Source: Ignavibacteriaceae bacterium (GTDB lineage: Bacteria; Bacteroidota; Ignavibacteria; Ignavibacteriales; Ignavibacteriaceae). From it: DNA of 64,000 nucleotides. Made by a program: the position numbers and the translations under genes. The notes below the pieces were generated by a model. It was not told the DNA's origin and did not search any database. It saw nothing but the letters and a program-made list of their open reading frames with translations. The DNA lies in assembly GCA_031292435.1 (NCBI GenBank), contig JARLHD010000395.1, positions 35,045 through 99,044 on the forward strand, written 5' to 3'. Positions 9,742 through 19,328 of the stretch are shown piece after piece (within the stretch, counting starts at the first letter, position 1; every line of letters starts with the position of its first letter).

Positions 9742-10596
9742 ATGAACAATTTATTCAATTTTATGGAAATTAATAAAATAATTAAGCATAAAATCAAAAC
9801 CTGGAGGTTGATTTTTGCCATTTTAATGGTCTATGCCTTAGGATTACTATTGAAATCTTTTAACTTAAACCCATACATAATATTATTCGGTTTCAGGTTT
9901 CATATTAGTTTTGTACTTCCATTTATTCTAGTCTATAATTCTTATTTTCTATCTTATCTCAAAAAAAGCTTCACAAAACCTGAGTGGAAAAAATCTTCAT
10001 TTCCTCTTTTATTAATATTGTTACCTATTATAATCGAAACAGTCAGTTTATATTTTTTACAGAAAATAGACCTCGGTGATCCTGAATATTTTTATGAATT
10101 TGGAATATCATCAATTGCAGATTATCCAATATATTTCATTTGGAATTTCCCACAGATGATATTGCTTTTTATTTTTCTGGCTTCAGTAGCAGCTAATTCA
10201 AAATTCAGTTTTATATCAGTTGCAGTTGTATTTTTTTCCCTGTTTGTGTTTGAAGTAATGCCAATTAATAAATCAATTATTCAGTACAATGAAATATGGA
10301 ATTTATTTTCATATTCAATAATATTTTCAATACTTATTAATTATTACAGAAACATCTACTTGTTTGGGGTTTCACTTTTCACACTCTCGTGGATTGCTGT
10401 ACTTGCCTTTGGAAGTAGTTCAAAAACCATAATTAATCTATTATTTGCATCAAGATATGATAATTGGGAAGGATTTTTTGAAGTTGCAAAGGATTACTTA
10501 CCCTATATATATCCTTTTTATTTCGGTATATCTTTGATAATCTTTTCTAGCTCCTATCTTATGTTTACCAGGCAAAATAATATTTCTGAAAGATAA
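9742..10596 (+). CDS. multi-pass membrane protein of unknown function
   Basis: I do not recognise this family. The product is about 284 aa, very hydrophobic, with roughly eight predicted membrane spans and few charged residues, and a short cytoplasmic-looking N-terminus (EINKIIKHKIKTWR). The open frame extends back to a TTG at 9703, but ATG codons at 9742 and 9763 give a more natural start just ahead of the first membrane segment. The length and the IADYPIYFIWNFPQ segment recall CPBP-type membrane proteases, but the EExxxR, FxxxH and HxxxN/D motifs of that family are absent, so I do not assign it. It is divergent from gltA and convergent with the YIP1 gene, so it probably stands alone. Confidence 0.6.
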   Translation: MNNLFNFMEINKIIKHKIKTWRLIFAILMVYALGLLLKSFNLNPYIILFGFRFHISFVLPFILVYNSYFLSYLKKSFTKPEWKKSSFPLLLILLPIIIETVSLYFLQKIDLGDPEYFYEFGISSIADYPIYFIWNFPQMILLFIFLASVAANSKFSFISVAVVFFSLFVFEVMPINKSIIQYNEIWNLFSYSIIFSILINYYRNIYLFGVSLFTLSWIAVLAFGSSSKTIINLLFASRYDNWEGFFEVAKDYLPYIYPFYFGISLIIFSSSYLMFTRQNNISER

Positions 10597-10674
10597 GATT
10601 TTGATTACATCAATAAATAGATAATATATGTATAGATAAACCTTACGCGAATAAGATCAGTTGGAATAACTGCG

Positions 10675-11466
10675 TCATTTTGAAAAATTCAGCCAAGGAA
10701 TGACTTTACCAAGCCAAAAAGAAAAGACACTCCATGCAATCCAAAGGCCGAATACCATACCATAATATTTTCCAGTGGATAGAGATTTAAATAATTTTGC
10801 ATATGCAATACTTAGAATCAGGAAGCTCCAAATAAAGATAACATCCAGTTTTGAAAGGATATACCCGGTTATCGTGGTTTTATCCGAATTTATTAGAGAT
10901 GCTATACTAATATCATTCAAAAGTCTGCCCAAAATGTACGATAAAATGGTTGCAAGGATAATTTGAATTACCCCAATATATCCAGTCATTCCATGTGCCA
11001 CCAAAGCAAATGCATAAGTACCTTGTCCCTTCAGAACAAATTTCGCTATGAGGAAATAAACCCCAGATATTATAAAAAAAATAATAAATCCACCGATAAT
11101 AATTCCTATATATCCTAAAAATTGGAATATAGGTCTATTCATATTCTCTATTCCCTGATTTAATCTTTCTTCTTTTTGTTCAGCGGTTATCTGTTTTTTC
11201 TCCAGCTGAGTGTCCAGTGTTTTTTCCATACCTTCCTTCTGTTGTTGTTTAACCTGAAATGCTAAATCCGGATTTTGCATAATTAAAACCCTAGATAAAA
11301 CGATCATACATAGAAGTAAGGTTAAAGGTAATAGCCAATCAATAGTTCTGGCGGGATATCCAGACATTTTTTGAAATGTTAAATTAGGTTCTGAGAATAA
11401 TCCAATGATTTTATCAGAATGACCGAGCTCAGTATCTTCCTGGATTTCTTGATTAAAGGTTTCCAT
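10675..11466 (-). CDS. YIP1-family membrane protein
   Basis: A 263-aa inner-membrane protein with a short cytoplasmic N-terminus (IGLFSEPNLTFQKMSGYPARTIDW) and about five membrane spans. The first two spans are separated by a highly charged amphipathic segment (QQQKEGMEKTLDTQLEKK, then a further EK-rich stretch) that probably forms a coiled coil. The arrangement of FSxPxxTF... at the N-terminus, the late GYIGVIQIILAT span and the YAKLFKSLSTGKYYG loop matches bacterial proteins annotated with a YIP1 domain. Their role is not established; in eukaryotes YIP1 proteins take part in membrane trafficking. The gene is isolated between two plus-strand units. Confidence 0.7.
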   Translation of the reverse strand: METFNQEIQEDTELGHSDKIIGLFSEPNLTFQKMSGYPARTIDWLLPLTLLLCMIVLSRVLIMQNPDLAFQVKQQQKEGMEKTLDTQLEKKQITAEQKEERLNQGIENMNRPIFQFLGYIGIIIGGFIIFFIISGVYFLIAKFVLKGQGTYAFALVAHGMTGYIGVIQIILATILSYILGRLLNDISIASLINSDKTTITGYILSKLDVIFIWSFLILSIAYAKLFKSLSTGKYYGMVFGLWIAWSVFSFWLGKVIPWLNFSK

Positions 11467-11622
11467 AAAATGCTCCTGTCTATAATTTGGGGAAATATGA
11501 TTAAAAGTTATTTATACTTTTTTCAAAAGGCAATAAAATAATTTCTAAAATAATACTGAAAAGAGAAAATAGATTATTAAATTTAATTATGAATCTTTAT
11601 AATTTAATAATGTGAGATAGAA

Positions 11623-12993
11623 ATGAAAACAATAATCGAACCCTTTAAGATAAAATCTGTAGAACCTATTAAATTTACAACAAAAGATGAAAGAATTGAG
11701 ATCCTTAAACATGCGGGGTACAATCCTTTTATGATACATGCAGAAGACGTAATTATTGATCTTCTAACTGATAGCGGCACATCCGCTATGAGCGCAAAGC
11801 AATGGGCGGGGATAATGGATGGTGATGAAGCATATGCAGGCTCGAAGAGTTTCTATAGATTTGAAAAGCAGGTGAAAAAAATAACAGGTATGAACTTTAT
11901 AATACCAACTCATCAGGGAAGAGCCTCCGAAAAGATTCTATTCTCTATAGTGGGCGGGAAAGGAAAATATTTTCCGAATAATACACATTTTGATACTACC
12001 CGAGCAAATATTGAATTTACAGGAGCTGAAGCCGTAGATCTACTTAATGAAACAGGCAAACATCCAGAAATAAAAGCTGATTTTAAGGGGAATATGGATA
12101 TAGGAAAGCTTGTTGAGTTTATAAATAAAACAGGTAAAGAGAATATTCCATTATGTATGATTACTATAACTAATAATTCCGGAGGCGGACAACCGGTCTC
12201 AATGCAAAACATCAGAGAAGTTAAGGATGTTTGTAAGAAATATGATATTCCCCTTTTTATTGACGCATGCAGATTCGCAGAGAATGCTTATTTTATAAAG
12301 ATGCGAGAAAAGGGATATGAAAATAAATCAATAATGGAGATTGCTCAAGAATTATTTTCTTATGCTGACGGCGCCACTATGAGTGCAAAAAAAGATGGTC
12401 TGGTAAATATTGGTGGTTTCCTTGCATTGAATAATGAAGAACTGGCAATGAAGTGCAGAAACCTACTGATTGTAACTGAAGGTTTCCCTACTTATGGGGG
12501 ACTTGCTGGAAGGGATCTTGAAGCAATTGCACAGGGCCTGGAGGAGGTTTTGGATGAGAGCTATCTTCATTACAGGATAAGAAGTGTGGAATATCTTGGT
12601 GAAAGATTAGTTGAAGCAGGGGTTCCTATTATTGAACCACCTGGCGGACATGCAATTTATATTGACGCTAAAAGATTCCTTCCAGAGGTTTCACCAGAAT
12701 ATTTTCCGGGTCAGGCAATTGTGGGTTCACTATACATCGAAGGGGGTATAAGATCTGCTGAAATAGGCAGCGTTATGTTTGGTAAGTATGATGAACAAGG
12801 GAAACTGATTCCCCCCCCAATGGAGCTTGTCCGGTTAGCTATTCCCAGAAGAGTGTATACTCAAAGTCATATTGATTATGTACTTGAGGTAATTATTGAA
12901 ACGTATAAAAACAGAAAGAATCTACATGGATATAAAATTATTTATGAAGCTCCAATGCTTAGACATTTTACTGCAAGATTTGAAGTACTATAA
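11623..12993 (+). CDS. tnaA: tryptophanase (PLP-dependent beta-eliminating lyase)
   Basis: Cleaves L-tryptophan to indole, pyruvate and ammonia using pyridoxal phosphate. The product is 456 aa, and the fold signature is clear: PTHQGRASEKILF, the NNSGGGQPVSM segment, DACRFAENAYFIK, and the PLP lysine region ATMSAKKDGLVN. Tyrosine phenol-lyase is a close relative of the same length, so the specificity residues matter. Here the tryptophanase-type Asp (HFDTTR, Thr in phenol-lyase), Ile at the position of the phenol-binding Arg (IRSAEIGS against VRSMERG), and a C-terminal His (LRHFTAR, LRFFTAR in phenol-lyase) all point to tryptophanase. It heads a plus-strand group; the next gene starts one base inside its stop. 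I see no Trp-containing leader peptide of the tnaC type upstream. Confidence 0.88.
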   Translation: MKTIIEPFKIKSVEPIKFTTKDERIEILKHAGYNPFMIHAEDVIIDLLTDSGTSAMSAKQWAGIMDGDEAYAGSKSFYRFEKQVKKITGMNFIIPTHQGRASEKILFSIVGGKGKYFPNNTHFDTTRANIEFTGAEAVDLLNETGKHPEIKADFKGNMDIGKLVEFINKTGKENIPLCMITITNNSGGGQPVSMQNIREVKDVCKKYDIPLFIDACRFAENAYFIKMREKGYENKSIMEIAQELFSYADGATMSAKKDGLVNIGGFLALNNEELAMKCRNLLIVTEGFPTYGGLAGRDLEAIAQGLEEVLDESYLHYRIRSVEYLGERLVEAGVPIIEPPGGHAIYIDAKRFLPEVSPEYFPGQAIVGSLYIEGGIRSAEIGSVMFGKYDEQGKLIPPPMELVRLAIPRRVYTQSHIDYVLEVIIETYKNRKNLHGYKIIYEAPMLRHFTARFEVL

Positions 12994-13808
12994 TGAAGCT
13001 TCACAATAATTATTCATTCACCCATAAACGTCTGATATGGAGAATTATTCCGGGGGGCGATGAGAAACTTGTAATTGAGGAAAGGGATCCAGGAACAAGG
13101 GAAGTTTTTTTCAACTGTATTAATCTGAGTACAGGAAAGGTACTTCTTGATAGTCTTCAGTTTGAAGAGAAATTCTGGATAGGGATTGAAGATATTTATA
13201 AAGGAATTATTTTTTTTCATAAGTATCATAAACCCGACATGCCCTGGCATTCGGACATAATTGCTTATGACATTAGTAGTAAAAAAGAGCTTTGGAAATC
13301 CGACGAATATATTTTCTTATTAGTTTATGATGATTTTCTTTATTGTTATAAAAATAAGTATGAAGGAAGAATATATTTTAAACTGAATTATAAAACAGGG
13401 AAACTTATATCAGAACTTGGCGAAGATTCTAAAATTATAGCCGGACTAAAGGAATTAAGGGATGCTGAGATTTATAATGGTTACACATTCCCAGAAACAT
13501 TAAATTATTCAAAAGAAGAAATAGCCACGATATTTGAAGAAATAAAATTAAAAGAGGTAATATCGGGTAAAATAGATTATCTAAGGATAAATGATTTATT
13601 ATTAACCAGTTATCATCGTATGATGGATGATGGTAAGCTCCAAAACTGTTTTAAAGCACTTGATATTCGCCTTAAAAAGGTTATTTTTGAGGAAATATTA
13701 AACAAAGATATTACTAATTATATTCCTGATTCATTCTTTTTGATTAATGATTTGGTTTTCCTGTTAAAAGAAAAAGAAAACTTATTAGTTTTTTTTATTA
13801 CTGATTAA
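12993..13808 (+). CDS. conserved hypothetical protein (possibly DUF4905-like)
   Basis: A 271-aa soluble protein without signal peptide or membrane span. It is rich in Trp, Tyr and Phe and in short beta-strand-like segments (RLIWRIIPGGDEKLVIEER, WHSDIIAYDISSKKELWKS, LNYKTGKLISELGED), which read like irregular propeller blades of the PQQ/WD type. It resembles Bacteroidota proteins annotated as DUF4905, a recollection I could not test. Its ATG overlaps the stop of the tryptophanase gene (ATAATG) and it is followed after 12 bp by the AmmeMemoRadiSam A gene, so it is co-transcribed with both. No function can be assigned. Confidence 0.7.
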   Translation: MKLHNNYSFTHKRLIWRIIPGGDEKLVIEERDPGTREVFFNCINLSTGKVLLDSLQFEEKFWIGIEDIYKGIIFFHKYHKPDMPWHSDIIAYDISSKKELWKSDEYIFLLVYDDFLYCYKNKYEGRIYFKLNYKTGKLISELGEDSKIIAGLKELRDAEIYNGYTFPETLNYSKEEIATIFEEIKLKEVISGKIDYLRINDLLLTSYHRMMDDGKLQNCFKALDIRLKKVIFEEILNKDITNYIPDSFFLINDLVFLLKEKENLLVFFITD

Positions 13809-13820
13809 ATTGAGGGTTAT

Positions 13821-14405
13821 ATGCAACTGAGCAATGAAGTAAAAGAGATTCTGCTTCTTGTTGCCAGGGGTGCAATAAAATCTCATTTTAGTGAAATTAT
13901 CAATCTTAAACTTGATTATTCCAGATATCCCGAACTTCTGATCAAAGATACGGGTGCATTTGTTACTTTGACAAGGCATAACGAGTTAAGAGGCTGCATA
14001 GGATTTCTGGAAGCACCGAAAAAGAGATTAATAGATACAATTTATGAAGCGGCGAGGCGAGCTGCTTTTAATGATCCACGATTCCATCCTTTATCAATAG
14101 AAGAATTACCAGATATTAAAATTGAAATATCAATTCTTTCCAAATTTTCTTTAATTAAAAGTTATGATGAAATTAAATTAGGAATCCATGGTTTGCTGCT
14201 GGACGAAGAAACCACACGTGCGTTATTACTTCCACAAGTTGCGACTGAATATAATTTTTCTTTACAACAATTCCTTACCGCGATATGTCAGAAAGGCGGA
14301 ATAAATTCAAACGAATGGCAGATACGATTCCTTAATCTTAAGGTCTTCACTGCGACTATTTTTTCCGAAACGAAAAAGAAGAACGAGAGTTATGAAACAA
14401 TTTAG
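13821..14405 (+). CDS. amrA: AmmeMemoRadiSam system protein A (AMMECR1 domain)
   Basis: A 194-aa AMMECR1-domain protein. The family's signature RGCIGFLEA lies near residue 55, preceded by the typical VTLTRHNEL strand and followed by ARRAAFNDPRFHPLSIEEL, then VEISIL-like and GLLLDE strands. In many bacteria it is encoded with a MEMO-like protein and a radical SAM enzyme (the AmmeMemoRadiSam set), whose biochemical role is unresolved. A GAGGG Shine-Dalgarno precedes the ATG. The gene overlaps the MEMO-like gene by 14 bp, which confirms the pair. The radical SAM partner is not in this window. Confidence 0.9.
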   Translation: MQLSNEVKEILLLVARGAIKSHFSEIINLKLDYSRYPELLIKDTGAFVTLTRHNELRGCIGFLEAPKKRLIDTIYEAARRAAFNDPRFHPLSIEELPDIKIEISILSKFSLIKSYDEIKLGIHGLLLDEETTRALLLPQVATEYNFSLQQFLTAICQKGGINSNEWQIRFLNLKVFTATIFSETKKKNESYETI

Positions 14406-15210
14406 ACAACCTTATGCTGCAGGTTATTTTTACCCAGGGGAGAAAGACAAACTCAGAGAACAGTTAGATTGGCTTTTAAGAAATAGCAATATGAATAAAT
14501 CATTTGATAATATAACCGGATTAATTGCACCGCATGCGGGGTATATATATTCAGGCAAAACTGCCTCATTTGCCTATAATACTATAAAAAACCGGAATTA
14601 CAGGACAGTTATAATAATTTCTCCCAGCCATAAGGAATATTTTTCAGGAGTATCAATTTATGATGGAGACGGTTATATTACTCCATTTGGGACAGTAAAT
14701 ATTAATAAGGACTTATCCAACCGTTTAGCCGAAGGTAGTAATTATATTTTCCTGGGAAGCGAGGGACATGGTCAGGAACATGGTGTAGAGGTGCAACTTC
14801 CCTTCCTCCAGGTCGTTTTGGAGGATTTTAGTATGGTTCCAATTGTTATGGGTGATCAATCTAAAATCTATATTGATGAACTTTCAAATAATATTTCAAA
14901 TATACTTGATGAGGAAACTCTCATCATTGCAAGTTCAGATTTATCACATTTTTATTCTCGAAATATAGCCCAGGGGCTTGATTCTGTTGTAGAAAAAAGG
15001 ATAAATAATTATGATTACGATGGATTATATACAGACCTTGAACATAAAAGGTGTGAGGCATGCGGCGGCGGACCTATAATTGCGATGATGAAAGCCATAG
15101 ATATAAAAAACAAAAACAAATCGATTGTTCTTAGCCGAAGCGATTCAGGTGATACCACAAGAAATATTGATGAAGTAGTAGGATACCTTTCTGCTGCGAT
15201 ATACAATTAA
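14392..15210 (+). CDS. amrB: AmmeMemoRadiSam system protein B (MEMO1 family)
   Basis: A 272-aa MEMO1-family protein, related in fold to extradiol dioxygenases. Family motifs seen in order: RQPYAAGYFYPG at the N-terminus, GLIAPHAGYIYSG (metal-ligand His), IISPSHKEYF, GQEHGVEVQLPFLQ, SSDLSHFYSR (His) and CEACGGGPIIAM. All the His positions expected to coordinate a metal are present. It starts inside the end of amrA and ends one base into the DUF2520 gene (TAATG), so translation of the three is probably coupled. The substrate is unknown in bacteria. Confidence 0.9.
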   Translation: MKQFRQPYAAGYFYPGEKDKLREQLDWLLRNSNMNKSFDNITGLIAPHAGYIYSGKTASFAYNTIKNRNYRTVIIISPSHKEYFSGVSIYDGDGYITPFGTVNINKDLSNRLAEGSNYIFLGSEGHGQEHGVEVQLPFLQVVLEDFSMVPIVMGDQSKIYIDELSNNISNILDEETLIIASSDLSHFYSRNIAQGLDSVVEKRINNYDYDGLYTDLEHKRCEACGGGPIIAMMKAIDIKNKNKSIVLSRSDSGDTTRNIDEVVGYLSAAIYN

Positions 15211-16112
15211 TGCAATTCACAAGAAAAGATAAACTTATAATTATAGGTGCCGGAAAGATAGCTTATTCCCTGGTTCCCGCTCTTTCGGATAAAGGTTATA
15301 AGATAAAAGCCATTATAAGCAAGAGGATTAAAGGAGCAAAAGAACTTGCTAGCAAACTCAAAATATCTGAATATGGTGATGATCCGGAAAAAATAAAAAT
15401 AAAGAAAGGAGTTTTTATTTTAGCAGTTCCTGATAACCAGATAAAATCAGCTGCAGAAAGATATTCTAAAATTAAAATTGATTTCCGCCATTCATTATTT
15501 ATCCATCTCTCGGGTTCAAACGATATTTCTTTATTAAATTGCTTAGCTTTGAAAAAGGCACAAATAGCATCATTCCATATAATGCAGACATTCCCATCAA
15601 AAAGAAGAAAAAATATTAAGAATTCGTTTGCAGCTGTTGAAACAAATTCAAAGGAAACAGTAGAATACCTGTTTAAGGTGGCAAGTGACCTTGAATTAAA
15701 ACCCTTTTGTATTGAATCGCAATATAAGACACTATACCATCTTACAGGAGTATTTGCTTCTAATTTTATAAATGCAGTTTTATTTCAGAGCAAGCAATTA
15801 TTTGACCTTCTTGAGTTAAAGCAATATTCGTTCAATAGAATTCTATCTCCATTATTTAATTCGACAATTAAGAATATCAAAGTTACAAGTCCAGCTAAAG
15901 CCCTATCCGGTCCAGTTGAAAGAGGAGACCTTGATACATTAAAAAAACATATACGAGCAATAAAACAACTTACAAATAATAAGGAAAACATCTTAAATTC
16001 ATATTTATCGTTATCTTTAGTTTTAATTAATGCAACAAAGGTGAAATATGGAGAATTAAACAGAAATCAATCAGAGATTAAGGAGTTATTATTAAAGGAA
16101 CTATGTAATTAA
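15210..16112 (+). CDS. Rossmann-like / DUF2520 domain protein
   Basis: A 300-aa protein with an N-terminal NAD(P)-binding Rossmann fold (IIGAGKIAYSLVPALS, residues about 10-29), a second strand IKAIISKRIKGA and FILAVPDNQI, then SGSNDISLLN and SFHIMQTFP. The C-terminal part (LTGVFASNFINAVLFQS onward) is the helical DUF2520 domain with the typical SPLFNSTIKNI and ALSGPVERGD segments. The family resembles 6-phosphogluconate or pyrroline-carboxylate reductase-type dehydrogenases, but no substrate is known. Its ATG overlaps the amrB stop, placing it in the AmmeMemoRadiSam transcript. Confidence 0.85.
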   Translation: MQFTRKDKLIIIGAGKIAYSLVPALSDKGYKIKAIISKRIKGAKELASKLKISEYGDDPEKIKIKKGVFILAVPDNQIKSAAERYSKIKIDFRHSLFIHLSGSNDISLLNCLALKKAQIASFHIMQTFPSKRRKNIKNSFAAVETNSKETVEYLFKVASDLELKPFCIESQYKTLYHLTGVFASNFINAVLFQSKQLFDLLELKQYSFNRILSPLFNSTIKNIKVTSPAKALSGPVERGDLDTLKKHIRAIKQLTNNKENILNSYLSLSLVLINATKVKYGELNRNQSEIKELLLKELCN

Positions 16113-16175
16113 TTATTTTTATTGTGTAAGTAAATTCATATTTATATTTTAACAAATTAAAAATCAGGATTAAAG

Positions 16176-16451
16176 ATGGGTACATTACCTCCTCCGGCAA
16201 CAAAACATTTTCCGGATGATTCAACAGAAAAGAAAGTCTATAAAGTAGTGGATAAATTCAGGGAATATCTTCCTATAGAGAATGACAGGAACAGACTTGG
16301 ATTTGCATTATTTAAATATATTACAGGCGAGGGCGATGAACCCGGTATAACCTTAAAATCAACAAAAGTAAAAATAGAAGGAATTTCAACACAGGAGCTT
16401 GCAAACAAACTCACAATAGAGATTAATATAATAAAAGATGAATTAAAATAA
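16176..16451 (+). CDS. small conserved hypothetical protein (91 aa)
   Basis: A 91-aa, soluble, mixed-charge protein with no signal peptide, membrane span or cysteine. It starts at an ATG preceded by AGGAT and ends 14 bp before the convergent fbp gene. The N-terminus is Pro-rich (MGTLPPPATKHFPDD) and the C-terminus has a helical segment STQELANKLTIEINIIKDEL. I do not recognise a family. It is likely real because of its Shine-Dalgarno, codon use like its neighbours and position at the end of the plus-strand group. Confidence 0.6.
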   Translation: MGTLPPPATKHFPDDSTEKKVYKVVDKFREYLPIENDRNRLGFALFKYITGEGDEPGITLKSTKVKIEGISTQELANKLTIEINIIKDELK

Positions 16452-16465
16452 TCTGGATTTTGTAA

Positions 16466-17506
16466 TCAGCTTTCTTTAATCAGTATGTTTTCTTCGATTT
16501 CTTCTCTTGCAATAAATTCTTCGACCATTTTTACATCATATTCACTTCCTATGAACACAGGAGTCCTTTCATGAAGGCTTTTGGGTTTAAGTTCAAGAAT
16601 TCTTTGTTTTCCGTTAGATGCCCTACCACCAGCTGCTTCAATAATATATGCCATTGGATTACATTCATACATTAAACGTAATTTTCCCATCGGGCTCCTT
16701 GAATCTGCCGGATACATAAATATTCCACCGTAAAGAAGACTTCTGTGAATATCTGCCACCATCGATCCAACATACCTAGAAGAATAGGGACGTTCGGTAG
16801 TTGTATCTTCTTCCTGAAGATATTTAATATATTTTTTCAGACCCGGATGCCAGTATTTATAATTCCCTTCGTTAATACTATAAATCTTTGACTTTTTAGG
16901 AATCTGTATATTCTGGTGTGAGAGAAGAAACTCTCCGAAAGAAGGATCGAGAGTAAACCCATGGACACCATGACCGGTTGAATATACAAGAATAGTGCTT
17001 GAACCATATACGACATATCCAGCTGCAATCTGATGCATGCCCTGCTGCAAAACATCCTGAACAGTTCCAGGTTTTCCCGGAGGAGATACTCTTTTATAAA
17101 TTGAGAAAATTGTTCCAATGCTAATATTTACGTCTATATTTGATGAACCATCCAGAGGATCAAAAAGAAGGACGTATTTTCCTACCTTATAAGGTGATGG
17201 AATATGAATAATATCTTCTTCCTCTTCAGAAGCCATGACACAAAAATGACCACCATGATCCATAGCTTTAATCAGCATATCATGGGCAAACATATCGAGC
17301 TTTTTAACTTTTTCTCCGTGTACATTATTATCGCCTGTAAACCCAAGAATATCGACCAAACCGGCTTTATTAACTTCGAGAGAAATGACTTTAGCAGCCA
17401 GAGTAAAATCTGCAAGAAGTCTTGATAGTTCACCAGTTGCTTCCGGATGCATTTTTTCTTCTTCGATAATATGCCGGACTACAGTCATGAAACGTGGTTT
17501 ATTCAT
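16466..17506 (-). CDS. fbp: fructose-1,6-bisphosphatase, class I
   Basis: Hydrolyses fructose 1,6-bisphosphate to fructose 6-phosphate, the committed step of gluconeogenesis, in the cytoplasm and with divalent metal ions. The 346-aa length suits class I. The metal-binding segments are ASEEEEDI and [15 protein letters not shown] (the DPxDGSS motif); substrate-binding [23 protein letters not shown] and [20 protein letters not shown] follow, as do the TERPYSSRY and [16 protein letters not shown] segments. It ends convergently against the 91-aa gene, and its start lies 24 bp downstream of the ABC exporter pair, possibly in one transcript. Confidence 0.96.
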   Translation of the reverse strand: MNKPRFMTVVRHIIEEEKMHPEATGELSRLLADFTLAAKVISLEVNKAGLVDILGFTGDNNVHGEKVKKLDMFAHDMLIKAMDHGGHFCVMASEEEEDIIHIPSPYKVGKYVLLFDPLDGSSNIDVNISIGTIFSIYKRVSPPGKPGTVQDVLQQGMHQIAAGYVVYGSSTILVYSTGHGVHGFTLDPSFGEFLLSHQNIQIPKKSKIYSINEGNYKYWHPGLKKYIKYLQEEDTTTERPYSSRYVGSMVADIHRSLLYGGIFMYPADSRSPMGKLRLMYECNPMAYIIEAAGGRASNGKQRILELKPKSLHERTPVFIGSEYDVKMVEEFIAREEIEENILIKES

Positions 17507-17530
17507 TTGGTTACTCCAAAAAGTTTATTT

Positions 17531-19324
17531 TTAACTAACTTTGGTTAATTCCTGATCTTTATATTGCAGCTGATATAGTTTATAATAAATTCCCCGCTTA
17601 GCAAGTAGTTCCTGATGATTTCCTGTCTCTCTAATTTCACCCTTATGCATTACAATGATTTTACTTGAATTCTGGATAGTAGACAACCTATGAGCTATAA
17701 CAATTGCAGTACGTCCAATCAGAAGTTTTTCAATAGCTTTCTGTATCAACATTTCAGTTTCTGTATCAACAGAAGATGTGGCTTCATCAAGAATAAGAAT
17801 CTGAGGATCATAAGCTAATGCACGGGCAAATGAAAGAAGCTGTTTCTGACCTACGCTTAAAGTCGCGCCCCTTTCTTTAACAATTTCATCAAATTTATAT
17901 CCCAGTTGATTGATAAATTTATCAGCACCAACTAAACATGCAGCTTCTTCAAGCTTTGCAAAGGATATTTCATCATTATTCATGCTGATATTCGATTTAA
18001 TTGTTCCGGAAAACAAATAAACATCCTGTAGAACGATAGATATATATTTCCTGAGGTCCTTTTTATCGACATTTTTTATATCAATACCATCGAGATAAAT
18101 TGATCCCTTATTTACATCATAGAACCTTGTAAGAATATTTATAATACTTGTTTTACCGGCGCCTGTAGCTCCAACAATAGCAACAGTTTCCCCCGGATTT
18201 ATTTTAAATGAAATATCCTTAAGAACATATTCATCATTATTATAGGCGAACCAGACGTTTTTAAATTCTATCCCCCCTTTTATTTTAGGAAGAGAGACAG
18301 GTTTTTCCGGATCGAGAGTAAAAGTATCATTATCCAGTAATTTGAATATCCTTTCGGAGGAAGCCATTGCTGTCTGCATAATATTATATTTTTCCGCAAG
18401 ATCACGAATAGGTCTAAAGAACATTTCCAGCAATTGAATAAATGCAAATAAAACTCCTATCGTAAGAGCTTTATGCAGTACCTCTCCCCCACCGTACCAT
18501 ATAATCAATCCAATAGCAACCGAGCTCAGGAATTCGACCCCTGGATAGAAAATGGCATAATAGAAAATTGATATAATATTAGCTTCCCGATGGTCAGAAT
18601 TTATTTCGGAAAATCTTTTAAGTTCTTCTTTTTCCTTATGAAAGATCTGGACAATATTTATCCCGGTTATATGTTCCTGAAGGTAGGAATTGAGTCTTGC
18701 CAGATGGAACCTAACATCACGATAGCTATCCCTAACTTTTTTTCTGAAGAGAAAAGTTGCATATATCATGACCGGCATTACAGATAGGGTAACAAGTGAC
18801 AATCTTACATCCATCGCAAACATGAAGACAAGTATCCAAAGGATAATAAACACATCGCTGAATACCATAACGATTCCAGAAGAGAAAAGCTCATTAAGAG
18901 ACTCAGAATCATTAGTTACTCTTGTGACTACTCTACCAATAGGTGTTTTGTCAAAATATTTCAGTGCAAGCTTCTGGGTATGGGCAAATAGCTGAACACG
19001 AAGATCATAAATAGTTTTTTGCCCAAGTAACTGGGTAAAATATGTAAGAAAATACTGAGTAACAGATTGAAACATAAGGGATGCAAAAAGTGCAAGGCTA
19101 ATCCAGAATAAGCCATTATAATTAGATTTAGATATATAATCATCAATAGCAATTTTTGTTAACAAAGGCCGAAGAGGCTGCAATCCTGCAACAATTATAT
19201 TTATAATAATTGCGAGTATAACATATTTTCTATATGGTTTAACATAATAAAGCAGCCTTTTCATCAGCTTGGCATCATATGCTTTACCTAATATTTCATC
19301 ATCATTTTTATAATCGTTAGCCAT
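17531..19324 (-). CDS. ABC exporter half-transporter (canonical Walker B subunit)
   Basis: A 597-aa half-transporter with a six-span type-I exporter membrane domain (about residues 25-330) and a C-terminal ATPase domain. Walker A is GATGAGKTS, the signature is LSVGQKQ (normally LSGGQ), Walker B is ILILDEATSSVDT with the catalytic Glu, and the switch His is in VIAHRLST. It lies 4 bp downstream of a second half-transporter whose Walker B has Asp, so the two probably form a heterodimer of the MdlA/MdlB or TM287/288 type. Exported substrate unknown (lipid, peptide or drug). See the finding on the complementary degenerate site. Confidence 0.92.
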   Translation of the reverse strand: MANDYKNDDEILGKAYDAKLMKRLLYYVKPYRKYVILAIIINIIVAGLQPLRPLLTKIAIDDYISKSNYNGLFWISLALFASLMFQSVTQYFLTYFTQLLGQKTIYDLRVQLFAHTQKLALKYFDKTPIGRVVTRVTNDSESLNELFSSGIVMVFSDVFIILWILVFMFAMDVRLSLVTLSVMPVMIYATFLFRKKVRDSYRDVRFHLARLNSYLQEHITGINIVQIFHKEKEELKRFSEINSDHREANIISIFYYAIFYPGVEFLSSVAIGLIIWYGGGEVLHKALTIGVLFAFIQLLEMFFRPIRDLAEKYNIMQTAMASSERIFKLLDNDTFTLDPEKPVSLPKIKGGIEFKNVWFAYNNDEYVLKDISFKINPGETVAIVGATGAGKTSIINILTRFYDVNKGSIYLDGIDIKNVDKKDLRKYISIVLQDVYLFSGTIKSNISMNNDEISFAKLEEAACLVGADKFINQLGYKFDEIVKERGATLSVGQKQLLSFARALAYDPQILILDEATSSVDTETEMLIQKAIEKLLIGRTAIVIAHRLSTIQNSSKIIVMHKGEIRETGNHQELLAKRGIYYKLYQLQYKDQELTKVS

Positions 19325-19328
19325 GAGC

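Noticed and set aside
11497-11541. Possible leader peptide before tryptophanase (MIKSYLYFFQKAIK)
   Set aside because: A short ORF with a plausible ribosome site lies upstream of tnaA, but it has no Trp codon, so it is not a TnaC-like regulatory peptide. A second ORF nearer tnaA (MNLYNLIM) also lacks Trp.
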